Below, piece after piece: positions 44,557 through 56,364 of a DNA stretch of 64,000 nt; within the stretch, counting starts at the first letter, position 1; the number at the start of each line of letters is the position of its first letter. The translations under genes were made by a program, and so were the position numbers. The stretch spans positions 82,422,610 to 82,486,609 of the forward strand of contig OX381707.1 in the NCBI GenBank assembly GCA_947462335.1. Reading direction: 5' to 3'. This stretch comes from Harmothoe impar (taxonomy: Eukaryota > Annelida > Polychaeta > Phyllodocida > Polynoidae). A model generated the notes under the pieces. That model did no database searches. It saw nothing but the letters and a program-made list of their open reading frames with translations, and was not told where the DNA came from.

Positions 44557-47500
44557 GTAACTTTGTGATAAGGAGATCACAAGTCAAATAGGAAGAAAAA
44601 GACATAGAATAATAACCTAATCATTTAGGGGGCCAAAAGCAGTCTTTGTTATCACGACAACAAGTACATAGTCCATTAAATCCTGGCAAGGCTTCACACA
44701 CCTGCTGATGTCTTAAAGACTTAATGTCTTAATAGGATGGACTTACAGCTAACAGGAGTGGCTACTACTTAATATCTCATCTATCTCATCAATCAGCTAA
44801 TGGGTATTTTTATTTCAGGACAGATGCAACTATTCAAGGGAGGACTGACTGTCTGGATAGAAGTGAACATGTACAATTTTTTCATTTACCCTTTTGAGAA
44901 AATATATGAAGAATATATATCTCTCTGCATAGCACCAACATGTTGAAGCAGTTTTTGATTGTTCCTAAAATAAACAATGATTATTAGATATTTCGATATT
45001 CCATTATGTTGGGATATTGATGGAGTTCTGATCCCAAGCTACTGTGGAAGTACCCTATACCTTGGCTAAAGAGACTGCAGGCTACAGTGCTTCAAAATAT
45101 TACCATGGGGAAATAGTTCTAGGCGATATGACTCAATATCACAATTTATCTTGATGCTGAGAGAGATTAGATTAAGTTTATTGATAATAACTGTGACGTA
45201 TGGGATGGCCCACATGCATGGGGAAGTGGGGGAGAAGCGCATTATCGTACATGGACTAAAGAGTAGGGAAGAATGGATGACGGCCTATGTGTGAAGGAAA
45301 ATATGGAAGAAATCAAAAACAATGTAGGAAGCTAGCTTTGAAATGTAAGGAAAACCACATGGACAGCTAAATGAGCTACTGGTCATTTTGGACTGTAAAG
45401 CAGTGTTCACATTGTCTACGGTCACAGTGGTGTATTATGCTTAGTATATATAATATAATTATAAATATGATAAAAGTTAAAGTAAACTAAAAATAAGTAA
45501 GTTTCATCTCCAGTAGAAGGCACATATCTTTTGTCCGCATTCAGTCCAACCATAGACATAGTAATTAAGTCTCAGGGAACAGCTGAGATCACATCTGATG
45601 TATTTTCCGCGGTCTTCTTCTAAACCCCCTCATTAATACCTCTGCAGCTCTACATTAATACGTACACATATCAACACAATATGCAGATAGTATATTTTCG
45701 TGCCAGCCATTTCATTACATGAACATAGCTGGGAATTTGCTAGAAAACCGAGTTAATTACTTCTTTTTTTTCAATGAGATACTTTTCAAGGTGACCTGTC
45801 ACCTGATTTGCCTAAAGCCAGTAACCCATATAACTAGACTTAGACAATCCTGAACCTAGGCCATTTCTGAATCATATGTCCTTAAAAATGGTCAAGAAAT
45901 AATCGATAGAAGAAACCTTATTAACTTTGCCCTGTGTGTAAGCCTCAAGTTGCTTCATTCCAGATACAGGACAAGGCCATAACATATCAAATTACAATGT
46001 TGAGCAATTACTAGCTGTAATTACTTTCTATGATCATGTATACACTTAGATAAGCATGAGAGATAGGTGAAAGTATATTTGTAGTAAGAGGTTTAGAAGC
46101 GAATCCCAGTAAAAGCATTGCTGAGTATGGTCCATCTGTGGGGAAATAGGTCAATCCCATTTGTAGCATCAGGTTTGCATTCATCTCTCCTCTCCCACAT
46201 GCACCTATAGAGACTTACCCCTGTCATCATTTTGAAATAGTTTCACACAGCTTAGTCAGTATAATCTGTAGGACATTGAACTCTAGGCACACCAGGAGGA
46301 GATGAGGTTTTGTATTAGCGGCACAGCTTTGCTGGCTGCCAAGCATTGGTGAGTCCCCCCCATGCTGTCCTACGTACAGGGCACATACGGTCTGCAGATA
46401 ACAGCATCCAATATACAGGGCATAATACCCGACTAGGTATTGACCCAAATTGATCAACGACAGCTCATATAGATCTATCCTTATACATGCATAAATTAAT
46501 ATATGAAACTATATGTTCACTTGACTGTTCTTGATAATTTCCCAGTACAGTAGTAAATAATTTAATTGGGGAACAAAAATAGAAATATTTCTGGTTATTT
46601 CTAGTATAAGAATTGGCACTTATTATGTAGAATACGGTAAAGGTATTTACCAAGTTAAACCGAAGGAAGATGCAAGGAAGACAGAAGTGAATGGTTGTAT
46701 GTATACTCATGTGTGGTTAATTCATCACATAATTTGTACTTTTGTTTCATAATCGCCAAACTCTATGCACTTGAAACCCTCAGAAATTGGTAATTGCTTC
46801 AAAGCCTAATTTTAAATCTTTGTGACTACAATATAATATGCAAGATGACAGACAGAGAGGAGAAGCATGACAGACAGAGAGCTACATTGTAGATCAAAGC
46901 ATAATAGTTACAAGGAACATAAAAATGAATAATTACAAGGTAGAGTAAGAAACATAGGTTGCTAAACCTCAAGTGCTGAAATAATCAAAAAACATGAACA
47001 CTCCACAATAACTTTAACCACAATACTACCTCACAAAGAGCTTAGAGACCGAGCAATAACTGAAAAACAAGGTCTCATTCCTTTTGAATAGATGACAGTT
47101 AGATATTGATTATACCCCAATGTTCCGCTTGAACAATTTCATGGATCTCGTGCATGGATTTTGAAAATCAATAACGTAGAATAGGCCTTTACAGTCATCT
47201 TCCCCAGACTGCATCCATAATACAGCCTAGGCAGTGGAAACAAACCTTCCATAGCGCATCCAAGTATGGACAGCAGGAAATGCAGTAGGTGATTTTGTAG
47301 AAAAAGAACTGTAGGAAATCAATAGATTTTCTATACATTGCAAAGTATAATCAATTTCTTTTTACAGTCACAGAAATAAAGGGACTTTTATCACTTTAAT
47401 AATGAAATTGAGTGGGAACTAGGATAAGTATTTAAATAGGATGTAAAGTACTGCTATGGTAAATAGGCCAATCATAATTATCAGGATAGCGCCTATTACA

Positions 47501-49137
47501 ACCACAGGGACTGCAGGTTATAATTATAGCTAGTGCTTCCCCTCCTCTATTCACCCAACAATAAACTCTGTAGGACCCTAAGGGGCATCCTGTAATAGCC
47601 CAATACACCCAGATTAATTGGGCTAGTCTGGGAAGAGCTATTGGGATGACATAATTGCAGCCTCCTCTATACCATCATAACCATTGCTGTGTAATGTCCC
47701 AAGGAGACTTTGACATCACTTGGTGTCAGCGTCAACTGCTGTGCAGCTATAGTGTATAATTATTCCCATCCTACCAAGGGCCTCTCACAACAGAACCCTC
47801 TGAACTACTTTGAGGTGAAGTAGAATGTAATATACCATGCAGGCTCATCAGTTAGGATATTGGGCACTGATGTGATAGCCTCCTTGGTATGACATGGAAA
47901 AGGAAAAAAAGAGGGGTTTATTGCACCAGTTTTATAACAGGTCTGCATTGACAGATTAGTTTAGTCAAAGTTATGGATCACAGGCAGATTATTCACCACT
48001 CAAAACCTTTGATATTAACCATCATGATGTTTTTAATATTTCAATGAGAGACAAACACAGTAAATCACAAGTATGGGTGACACTGTTCAAAGATCCAGGA
48101 AAAAGAAGGACAGGCCTGCATACCTAAACTAATTGATTTGTGTCCAAGAGATTACTGGTATAAAATGCTCCATAAGTCTGAGCTTCAAGTAGTTGAGCTC
48201 TGAATTTTTCTGGGTGTCATACTGGATACTTGTCGTGACTAAATTGCAGCAGGAACAGCATTCATGAAAATGTGTTAATTTTTGGCATAGAAAACATGAC
48301 CCTGATTCGAAACAGAATTCTACACTGTTATGGATCTAGTTTTTTTTTAATGATAGTAATTGGAAAACAATGTAATACATGTCTGTCAATTGTAAATACT
48401 GCTGAGATCAGAATTGTTTTCATTTTTGACAATAACAACTTTCAGTTTTATGTTCATCTGAAGTGATTTGATTAGGAGGACATAGAATAGAGAAGCAAGG
48501 GTTATGCTCCTCATTGTACATTGTCCTGATGTGGGGTAAAAACAAGTAATATAGATCGATAAAGTAAATGTGAGTTGTGGGAAATCAGCTGTGGTCAGTA
48601 TGTGCAGTGTTTGCCACTGGGTGCAGTACACAGGCTGGATATGACCTCAGAATGTGACAGAAGGCTCATGCCTCATGGCTTGTGTAAACTGCCCTATACA
48701 GAGCCCACACACACTAAAAGCTTACTGCCTCAACCAGGATTCCCTGCGCAAGAAACTCTTTCATTGATCCCCCTTTATTGCTCACAAGCTTGAAGGATTG
48801 GCGAATTTTATACTTAATATATAGCTTCACTAATACGAGGATTTTGGCTTTAAAATTTCAGATCTGGGACCCAATTAGGCTACCCTACATGGTAGTATTT
48901 CTAGTTAGAGCTGGGAAATAAATCATGCAAATGCTTGTTTAGGGCATTTTGCGGTATCGTCGGTGCACTATTCTTACTATAAGAAAGTAACTACAAACAG
49001 GGCCTAGTCTGATTCTTGCCATGCTTGGGCACTGACCTATGTTGTGTCCTCTTTGACATCCAGCATTCCATGTATGCTACATTACACACCTGCTCTCTCT
49101 GCTACTTCATGTCTGCAGAGTGGGGAAGCAGGGCAGA

Positions 49138-49246
49138 CCCCAGTGGGCACAAGACATTGAATCAACATTGATAAATGGTTGTCAATGTTGATTCAATGTT
49201 GATTCAAAGTTGATTCAACATTGAACTGACTTTTGTGCCCACTGGG
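49138..49246. mobile_element. 109-bp hairpin MITE with CCCAGTGGGCAC ends
   Basis: Inverted ends CCCAGTGGGCACAA and TTGTGCCCACTGGG enclose repeated TTGATTCAATGTTGATTCA blocks. The whole unit can fold into one hairpin. The target duplication is not clear. It is not present at the paralogous position near 60370. Confidence 0.85.
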
Positions 49247-51784
49247 ACAGGGTCAGACCCTACTTTACGATTCTGATCCAAATACAACTATGCTAGCTTA
49301 GTACGGATAGGCTATGTCATGTCTTGTACTACAACCTATGTCTGCCTTGACTTTGATTTAATCACATGCACTGCCCCTGTGAAATGGTGTGTGCCTACAG
49401 AATAGCAATCCATTAGGACACACGCTAGATATGACAAATTGCAACTACTACAGGTCCTGAGTTGTTTTCCTACAGCATGGAAGTTGATTGGAATGATAAA
49501 GATAGCTCTACTTACCAAAAATGATAAAAACAGCCTCTCTCTGTACTGCTACTCCTATACTACGGACACCTTTAAACAACACTACCAGCTGTGATATCTC
49601 TAGGTCTCCAACCTCTCATGTTACTGGTATACTACAGAGACCCTTCATGCCCGTCATGTCTGTATAGATGTAGACCCTGCATCAGGTTCATACTACCCGA
49701 CTCAAGACACCCAAGTCAGAAAAGCCGTCAAGGACAGCACATCAAGTAGGCCTCACCCCTTCAAGGTACAATATATTGTATATACCTAGAGTATGTTTCA
49801 TAATGTCTACCATGTTACATGTAGTTTAATCTTCACTGTCTGGAAAGAAGATGGACCTGAAGAAATTAATACTATTTAAAATGACAGGGTCAGTGATAAA
49901 TGGGCGATTCTCATAAATTAAACCAGTATTAAGCTCACTAAAGCATTGCTGAATAATCATGCACACAGCTTGCATACAATTTAGTACTTGCACCATGCAC
50001 ACATTTGTGGTAATATTAGTTTTCTACTTCCTGAAAAAGCTTTTGGTAAACAAAGAGACAAAAACTTACAATGATGTTTCTAATCTCCTCAAGTATTTGT
50101 TACAGATGCAGAAGTAAAACAGCAATAACATATTTCCATTAGTAAATGAAGCTGATGTCCTTGATCCTGACTTTGAACGTGTGGAAAAAACTAAAATGTG
50201 TTGACACTCGGGTGTGCGGATGTGAGAAAACATTAGGAATATTTGCCTTTTACCAGAAGGGGCTCACCTGTAATACATCCCTTTTCCATATTAAGATTAG
50301 AAATACCTGCAAGTGCATATTGAAACTAACCATGGGTATCATTGGAGCACTGTCATTTTCATGAAGCATGAATCCCTTAAGTAGCAAGACAACAACTTGT
50401 AATGAAGACCCACTCCCTTGGTTTTAAAACTGCAAAGTAGAATGCAGTACTACTGAGTAGCCCTAAGCTGCTATGATGGATAACAATCACATTTCTTAAA
50501 AGATATTGAATTTTGAGAGATTTTACAGAACACTTCACTGAATCAAACAGTGCTCATATCACAATCTCTGATAGGATATTACGTGGCAAAATAAAACCAA
50601 AAGGTGATCAGTCAAACCTGGCTCAATCCCCGTCAGAGAGGGTGGGAGGTATTCTGAATTGTCAGGCAGAGTATCTCTCAACTCAAACTTGAATACAGAC
50701 TTGACCAAACATGCTAATGGACATTGTGCATTATGTTAGGAAACAAAATCAACCACCAATCCATCATCTAAAATGACGTTCTATCCCTAATAACCTCAGC
50801 CGTTCACATCCAGCACAGTGCCTGTGACTAATCAAAGTTAAGCCATCAGTCAGCCAGCAATATGGATTTTTACAAAGGATAAGTGGATAGGGATGATAAT
50901 ATCAGTGTCCTATAAACCTCCCATATACCTCCATCCTGCAGCATCTCTCTCATCTAGTATGGATATCAGAGGGAAGTTCTGAATACCTTATTCTGAGCCC
51001 AGACTCGGACTGGAGCTTTTATCATTGATGCATACCTTTGTGCAGATAGTGGAGGGCCAACCATAGGAAAACCAAGTCCCGTAGGATAACTCAATTTCTT
51101 GTACAGCTATAGTCCCACTAGCCGTTTGCTATGGATACTTTTTGATATGCCTAAAAATGGGCTAAAAAGTGAATTGTAAACTAGAGCAGTCATCCTTTCT
51201 TTTTCAGCCCCTTTCAAAGTATAGAATCCAGTTGAGAAACTAAAATCATGAAATTCCTACAGGATTACAATTGGCCCTTCACTAAGATAACGGTAGCTTC
51301 ACAACAGCTCAGTAAGTCTTCACACAGCCATCTATGACAGCAGTTTCTTGTATACTAAGTCTATATACCCAGTGTGTCTGCTATCTGTGACATACAAGAC
51401 TGCGGGGATGGCCCTCCCTGTCAACCACTGAGATATGAGACCCAGGGGATATGCTGATGAAAACGAGGGAATGCTTTACTTTAAATTGTTTTCTTTCTTT
51501 GCCTTGTGGATTTCAAGACATGATGGTGACATTGTTTGAGATGATATAGGATTATTCATTCCAAATCACAATTGCCAACTGTTCCTGAAAACAGGGGGAT
51601 ATGAAAAACAGCACATGGTAGTATTTAGGAAACAGGATAAGGGGATCAGGTAGGAGAGCTGTGAGCATTGTGTCAATGGGAAATATAGAAATGGAACATA
51701 GAAATAACCACATTCATTCCGGTCACATCTGAAGATTATAGCTACTACAACTGCATAGCAAAAGGAAGGTTATTCTAGGCATAT

Positions 51785-51913
51785 TGAATAACCCACACCA
51801 TAAAGGGGGCTCCCAACATTACCATGACCCTGCCTGTCACAGGTTGATGTGCACTACGTCACTGTTAAGGGGGCTCCCCAAATTGCCACATTCCTGTCAC
51901 GTCACCAGGTGCT
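51785..51913 (-). repeat. Inverted fragment related to copy A/B sequence
   Basis: On the minus strand it reads TGTACAGCACCTGGTGACG, then AGGAGCCCCC.TAACAGTGACGTAG and CCTGTCACAGG..GGCAGG, matching 10883-10980 (and 1290-1375). A GGGGGCTCCC motif appears twice. This shows that part of the duplicated block is itself a dispersed repeat. Confidence 0.75.
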
Positions 51914-53968
51914 GTACACAAGAAATCTGACTCAAGAAAATGTAGGCTTCGCTTTCATTTCCTAACCGTCTGAAGGTATTCTAAAAGACAAAAAAAATGA
52001 AAACAAATACTTCACAGAACGAGGTCATGAAATTAATGATAAAGGAGAAGGAAAAAGCAACGTTGACCATGTTCATTCATGATGAGATGAACGCAAAGCA
52101 CTGTTGACAATTTCATTACTGATGAAACATTGTCTGGGCCTCTTATGGCCAGTCTGGTGATAGTAGCCCATGTCATTTTATATGAGTCATTCAAACATTT
52201 AAGTGACAAGACACTTCCCCAATTCATCAAACTGTGCTTACTCCATCACTTCACTGCAATATTCAATTCCAATTTGACAAAGTAGACTGCACTCATCCCA
52301 GCAGGTCATTTAGCAGTGGATGATTCCTTGTTATTATAGTCCTTAAAAGGTATTAGGATAAGTAAAGCTGAGACTAAAATCAGGCCCACACCTAACAACA
52401 TGCTCTCATTACTTGGATATCCCTGATCTCTGATATTGTACTAGTGTGGCAATATGACAGGAAAGATTATCAATCTGTCCTGCTTACAGGACTAAATCTC
52501 CTTTACAGCAGTGGGAGGCTGACCGTACTGTAAGACAGAGTATATCTTTAATCCTCTTCTAAATATACGGAGCATACGGAGCACAGTCTACACCATTCTT
52601 ATTCTAAGGATATTATCATTGTATCAACTGATCTTTCTCTTTCTCCTAAGTTAATATTGTCCTCACATACCATCAGGAATGTTTTGAATTTAAATCAAGG
52701 TTGCATCATTATCTCCAGGTGTGACCTAGACTAACTAATTCCTTGTCCAAGGATTGAGAAAATCCCTTCTTTATTTCTGAGACTGATGGCACCCATATTA
52801 AAAGCTCCAAATTGATCGATAGCTTCTCTTTGTGCTCAGACTAATTTCCTTCACAGATTGCTATTATTGTGGACACAGATGTCCTGCAGTCACAGAGTCA
52901 ACAAAGACTTCCAAATTAGATTTGCCAAAATGTCATTTATGGCTTCATAAGCTGATTTGTCTGATTTACTTTGAGAAAAGGTTTATAATTGAATTTGTCA
53001 CTTTTTGCTGAATGCTGGAGTCTGGATGTCTACAATACAAGGACATTTCTTTCCCCTGCATTGTATGCTGTTTACATATACAAATTGATATTTAATCCCT
53101 TGCTGTTGGATTTCTCCACAGGTTCAAGTTGAGCCATTTTTTTCAGAAAAATACGAATTTTTTCTAAACTACCGTGTCCCTGGATCATGAATGAAGTTTT
53201 CAGTGTCTGGAAAAAAAAGGCACCTTAGAAAATGTTGTGGCCATGGGACCATGGAACACCCAAATCCTCGTCAACTGATCCTGCTGTTTACATATACTTT
53301 TTTTCAAATCTTAATACCTGCTAACGCTAGGTCATTAAAATGTTCTGTTGGAGTGTCTAATTGAGCATTACAGTCATCTGAACTCCATTACAGCAAACAT
53401 GCCTGTAGACATCCCCTTCTAGGATAGAGGTTATGATATTGAGCCATCAGTCATTTAAAAGTGCAGTAATGGCTTATAGACATAAACCTTTCAAGATGCA
53501 GTAGCTACATTCTCAATGACCTTCCACTGTTTTGCTTACTACTAAGTCAAAACAACCTAGGTAGATATGTCTTAGTGTAGAAATAGGATTTGCCCCACTC
53601 TGAATTGACCCAAAGTTGCACTGTACATAGGTCTATATGTGTTCGACAGAAATATACAACATAGCGGCTTCAAAGTGCCATTTCCTAATGAGTATACAGT
53701 AAGCCAGGGATGTAAGGATTTCACTTCCATCTTTTTTGAGTTTATAACGTATTTTTATTCACTTTGTGATTTTCCAAAAACATGATACAATCAAATGAGG
53801 TAAAGACTTCTCCAATGTATTCATATCAATATTTCTATGCAAAATACTATTTCTAATGAGTATACAGTATTGATTCCATTTCCATCTTCACTGTTTATAC
53901 AATCATATTTGATCAACGATGCGAGGATAGGATCTGTAGCTCTTCATGGCCCTTCTTACATTTTTCAG

Positions 53969-54070
53969 CTAGGATACAAGTTATTGAAAGTGATTTTGAC
54001 TGAGACTTTTATACGGCACACTTCAACATCAGCTGAAGCCTTCACCACACCTGCATATAGACATGTCATG
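53969..54070 (+). CDS. Candidate exon, unidentified
   Basis: A strong acceptor (TTCTTACATTTTTCAG) and a consensus donor (ATG|GTGAGT) bound a 102-nt segment open for 34 codons, LGYKLLKVILTETFIRHTS then TSAEAFTTPAYRHVM, phase 0 at both ends. A similar terminal segment occurs at about 41040-41076. It is short and unrecognised; the repeated terminal motif could mean a dispersed repeat rather than a gene. Confidence 0.35.
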
Positions 54071-54793
54071 GTGAGTGGTGCTCTACTTCCAATTAGGGAA
54101 TAGAGATGGCACCTGGTCATGGGTGTCACCTATACTGGATAGAGACATGCAGGGAGGCTGAGAGGATATGAAGCCTGACATTAGTCATCAGGTCACCTAC
54201 CCCAGCTTAATGCCTGAAGCCTTCCCCACATGTGCAAGATTGGATTGGATGGGGAATCCCCCTCCAACATGCACTCTCAAGAAATTGACAAATTACTTGA
54301 TTAGTTTGATGACCCTGTCCTGTAAGGCCAGTGCTAGCCGTGAAATATGATGAAGTTTCACACCAGCTTTTAGCCGCAGCCTGGGACACACCTGAGAATT
54401 CAAATTCCCACCTTTCTAACATGTTGCAACTTTGAGAAAGACTTTACAAGAGCAACCATTAAGATCAGATTTGCAGAAATAACCCATTATCGAACTAACT
54501 TTTTACTGAAAATATCAATACCATTGCAAATAATCAGTTTCCATGTATGATACCACTTTCCACAAGTCAAATATACATTGTTTAAGACTATTAATGTCTC
54601 ACATTGTCATCTATAGCTTCCCAATCAATTAACTGACCAAATATGTACTGACATGAAATGACGAAACAATTAATTTTCACAAGCAACTACTACACCACTC
54701 TCTCTTAATTTCCACATCATCATTACTAAAGGACTCTATACGGGTAATCTGTCCTGAACTCTGACACCACAGTAGTATTAGGTACTTTACTTA

Positions 54794-54855
54794 TCCCACA
54801 ATGCACTGCTCCCACTTCCTGCTGCTCTGTCTGATTGCCACTTTTACCCGGAAGT
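54794..54855. promoter_or_regulatory. Promoter-like motif cluster (ZNF143/THAP11-like and ETS)
   Basis: TCCCACAATGCA (54794-54805) matches the conserved ZNF143/THAP11 half of metazoan promoters. CCGGAAGT (54848-54855) is a perfect ETS site and TTCCGCTCCG follows. The GC and CpG content is higher than in surrounding DNA. No first exon could be assigned. The minus-strand frame at 54791-54973 follows an acceptor-like TTTCTTTGTAG. Confidence 0.35.
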
Positions 54856-54979
54856 CTCCCACCACGTCTATTCGGACTTTCAACAGCTTCCTTCCGCTCC
54901 GTGACTTTGGTTCAGCATTATTCAGTGTTGGCTTCGGGATAGAGCTTCCAAGGTTTCTGCTACAAAGAAACAAAGCCCT

Positions 54980-56059
54980 TTTGCAATATATGCACTTGTA
55001 TCTTGATTCATATCATCCTATATCACATGACCTGTCACATCATTGTTTTATTTAAATTCCTTTGTCCATTGACATTTTAACATATTTTGAATAGAAAAAA
55101 AAAAGAAAATTAAAGGCAAAGGCCCATTACATGGCACAGGTAATTTTGGAACGTTTCTCCCTGCATGAGACTTTGGGTTGCATCCCACTCAACCTCAGAA
55201 TTTGTGAGATACTGCCCCAGCCTCACATCGGGAGGAAACATCCAAAATTATCCTCTTGTCATGGGACTCTTTATGTCTATTTATGTATTAATCAAATGCT
55301 TCTGCATCATGACCTCATAGTCCATGCCAGACACACTGCCTGAATGCTAGTATTTTAGTAATATAATAAGCCTATAGAATAATTCAGGCAAATCTAACTT
55401 TCGTTAATGTCACTAAAATCCACTTATATTCCATCATGACCTTTCTGTGACATTTACATGGCATTTCTGAACTTCAATCATCTTAAGTTCATTGCATCTT
55501 AAAATTGACTGGCTATCAACTATCTCTTTACTCCTGCTAATAATATATGCATGACTTTGGTCTGCCTGTCAAAAGTATGGTTCATGCCCCTTGACGTCAC
55601 ACCAATGAGATTATGAGACTAGGAAGGTTACTGCCCCAAACAGACAAATGTTGTCAGTGATGGATGCCAGGAATAGGTAAAGCATGAGACTGACAAAGTG
55701 CCAAGTGGAGACACAAGGTGGGGGGGAAGTTGTAGGGCAGGAATCACGCCAAAGTAGGAGGGAGGTTGTTAGGGAGGATGGAGGAGTCAGGGCCCCCGTG
55801 CATACAACAGCCATACATCTACCACTCTGACACCTGCCTGACATTGTAGATCAGGGTGGTCTGTGGTAGACAGCACAGACATCACACATGGGGGAGATGG
55901 GGCAGGGAGAGGGGTCATACAACCTGAGTGGCCTCTGGCACATAGGCAGGGATTTCTACACCACAAATAGCACTAGGACATGACAGACAAAGATGTAGGT
56001 GGGGTGGAGGGGGATGAATCCTGTGTAAAGAGGGGATGGATGGTCGGACCTCCTGCATC
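54980..56059. other. Non-coding DNA, nothing recognised
   Basis: Includes a G-rich stretch at 55720-55800 and 55880-56040. No supported exon. Confidence 0.45.
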
Positions 56060-56062
56060 TTA

Positions 56063-56288
56063 GGGAGTGGTCATTTTCTAACAAAAGGGGGGGTTGGTGG
56101 TTTTGGAATTTGGAAGGGGGGGATCAAAAGAAATTGCACCCCTTTTTAGTGAAAAGAATCCACATGTTACTATAGGTCAAAGGGGTCGGCCATGCTTAAT
56201 TTCAACCTGCCATGGGGGGGACTGAAATAATTGACCCCTCCCATGGGGGAAAATCCACCCCCCCTGTTGTTAAAATATGACCACTCCC
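56063..56288. mobile_element. Harbinger-like MITE with TTA target duplication
   Basis: GGGAGTGGTCAT and its complement ATGACCACTCCC form the ends, each followed by TTCTAACAAAAGGGGGGG-like sequence. TTA at 56060-56062 and 56289-56291 flanks them. A 3-bp TWA duplication is characteristic of PIF/Harbinger. Same family as 60735-60885. Confidence 0.8.
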
Positions 56289-56364
56289 TTACCCTGATGT
56301 ACATACATGACCTTTGTCCATCTAAACCTTACAGCCTTTGTTAAAAACCAGGCTACTTGGTATA

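Larger units (their letters stand above)
44385..52570 (+). repeat. Older local duplication, block D1 (with D1b)
   Basis: Segments at 44385-44650, 47040-47290, 49450-49870, 49900-50430 and 50560-50960 recur in the same order at 59700-62300. A third version of the 50450-50700 part lies at 52240-52570 (CAATATTCAATTCCAATTTGA; GTGGCAATATGACAGG). Divergence is high. Outside these blocks I see AT-rich non-coding DNA with no supported gene. Confidence 0.65.
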
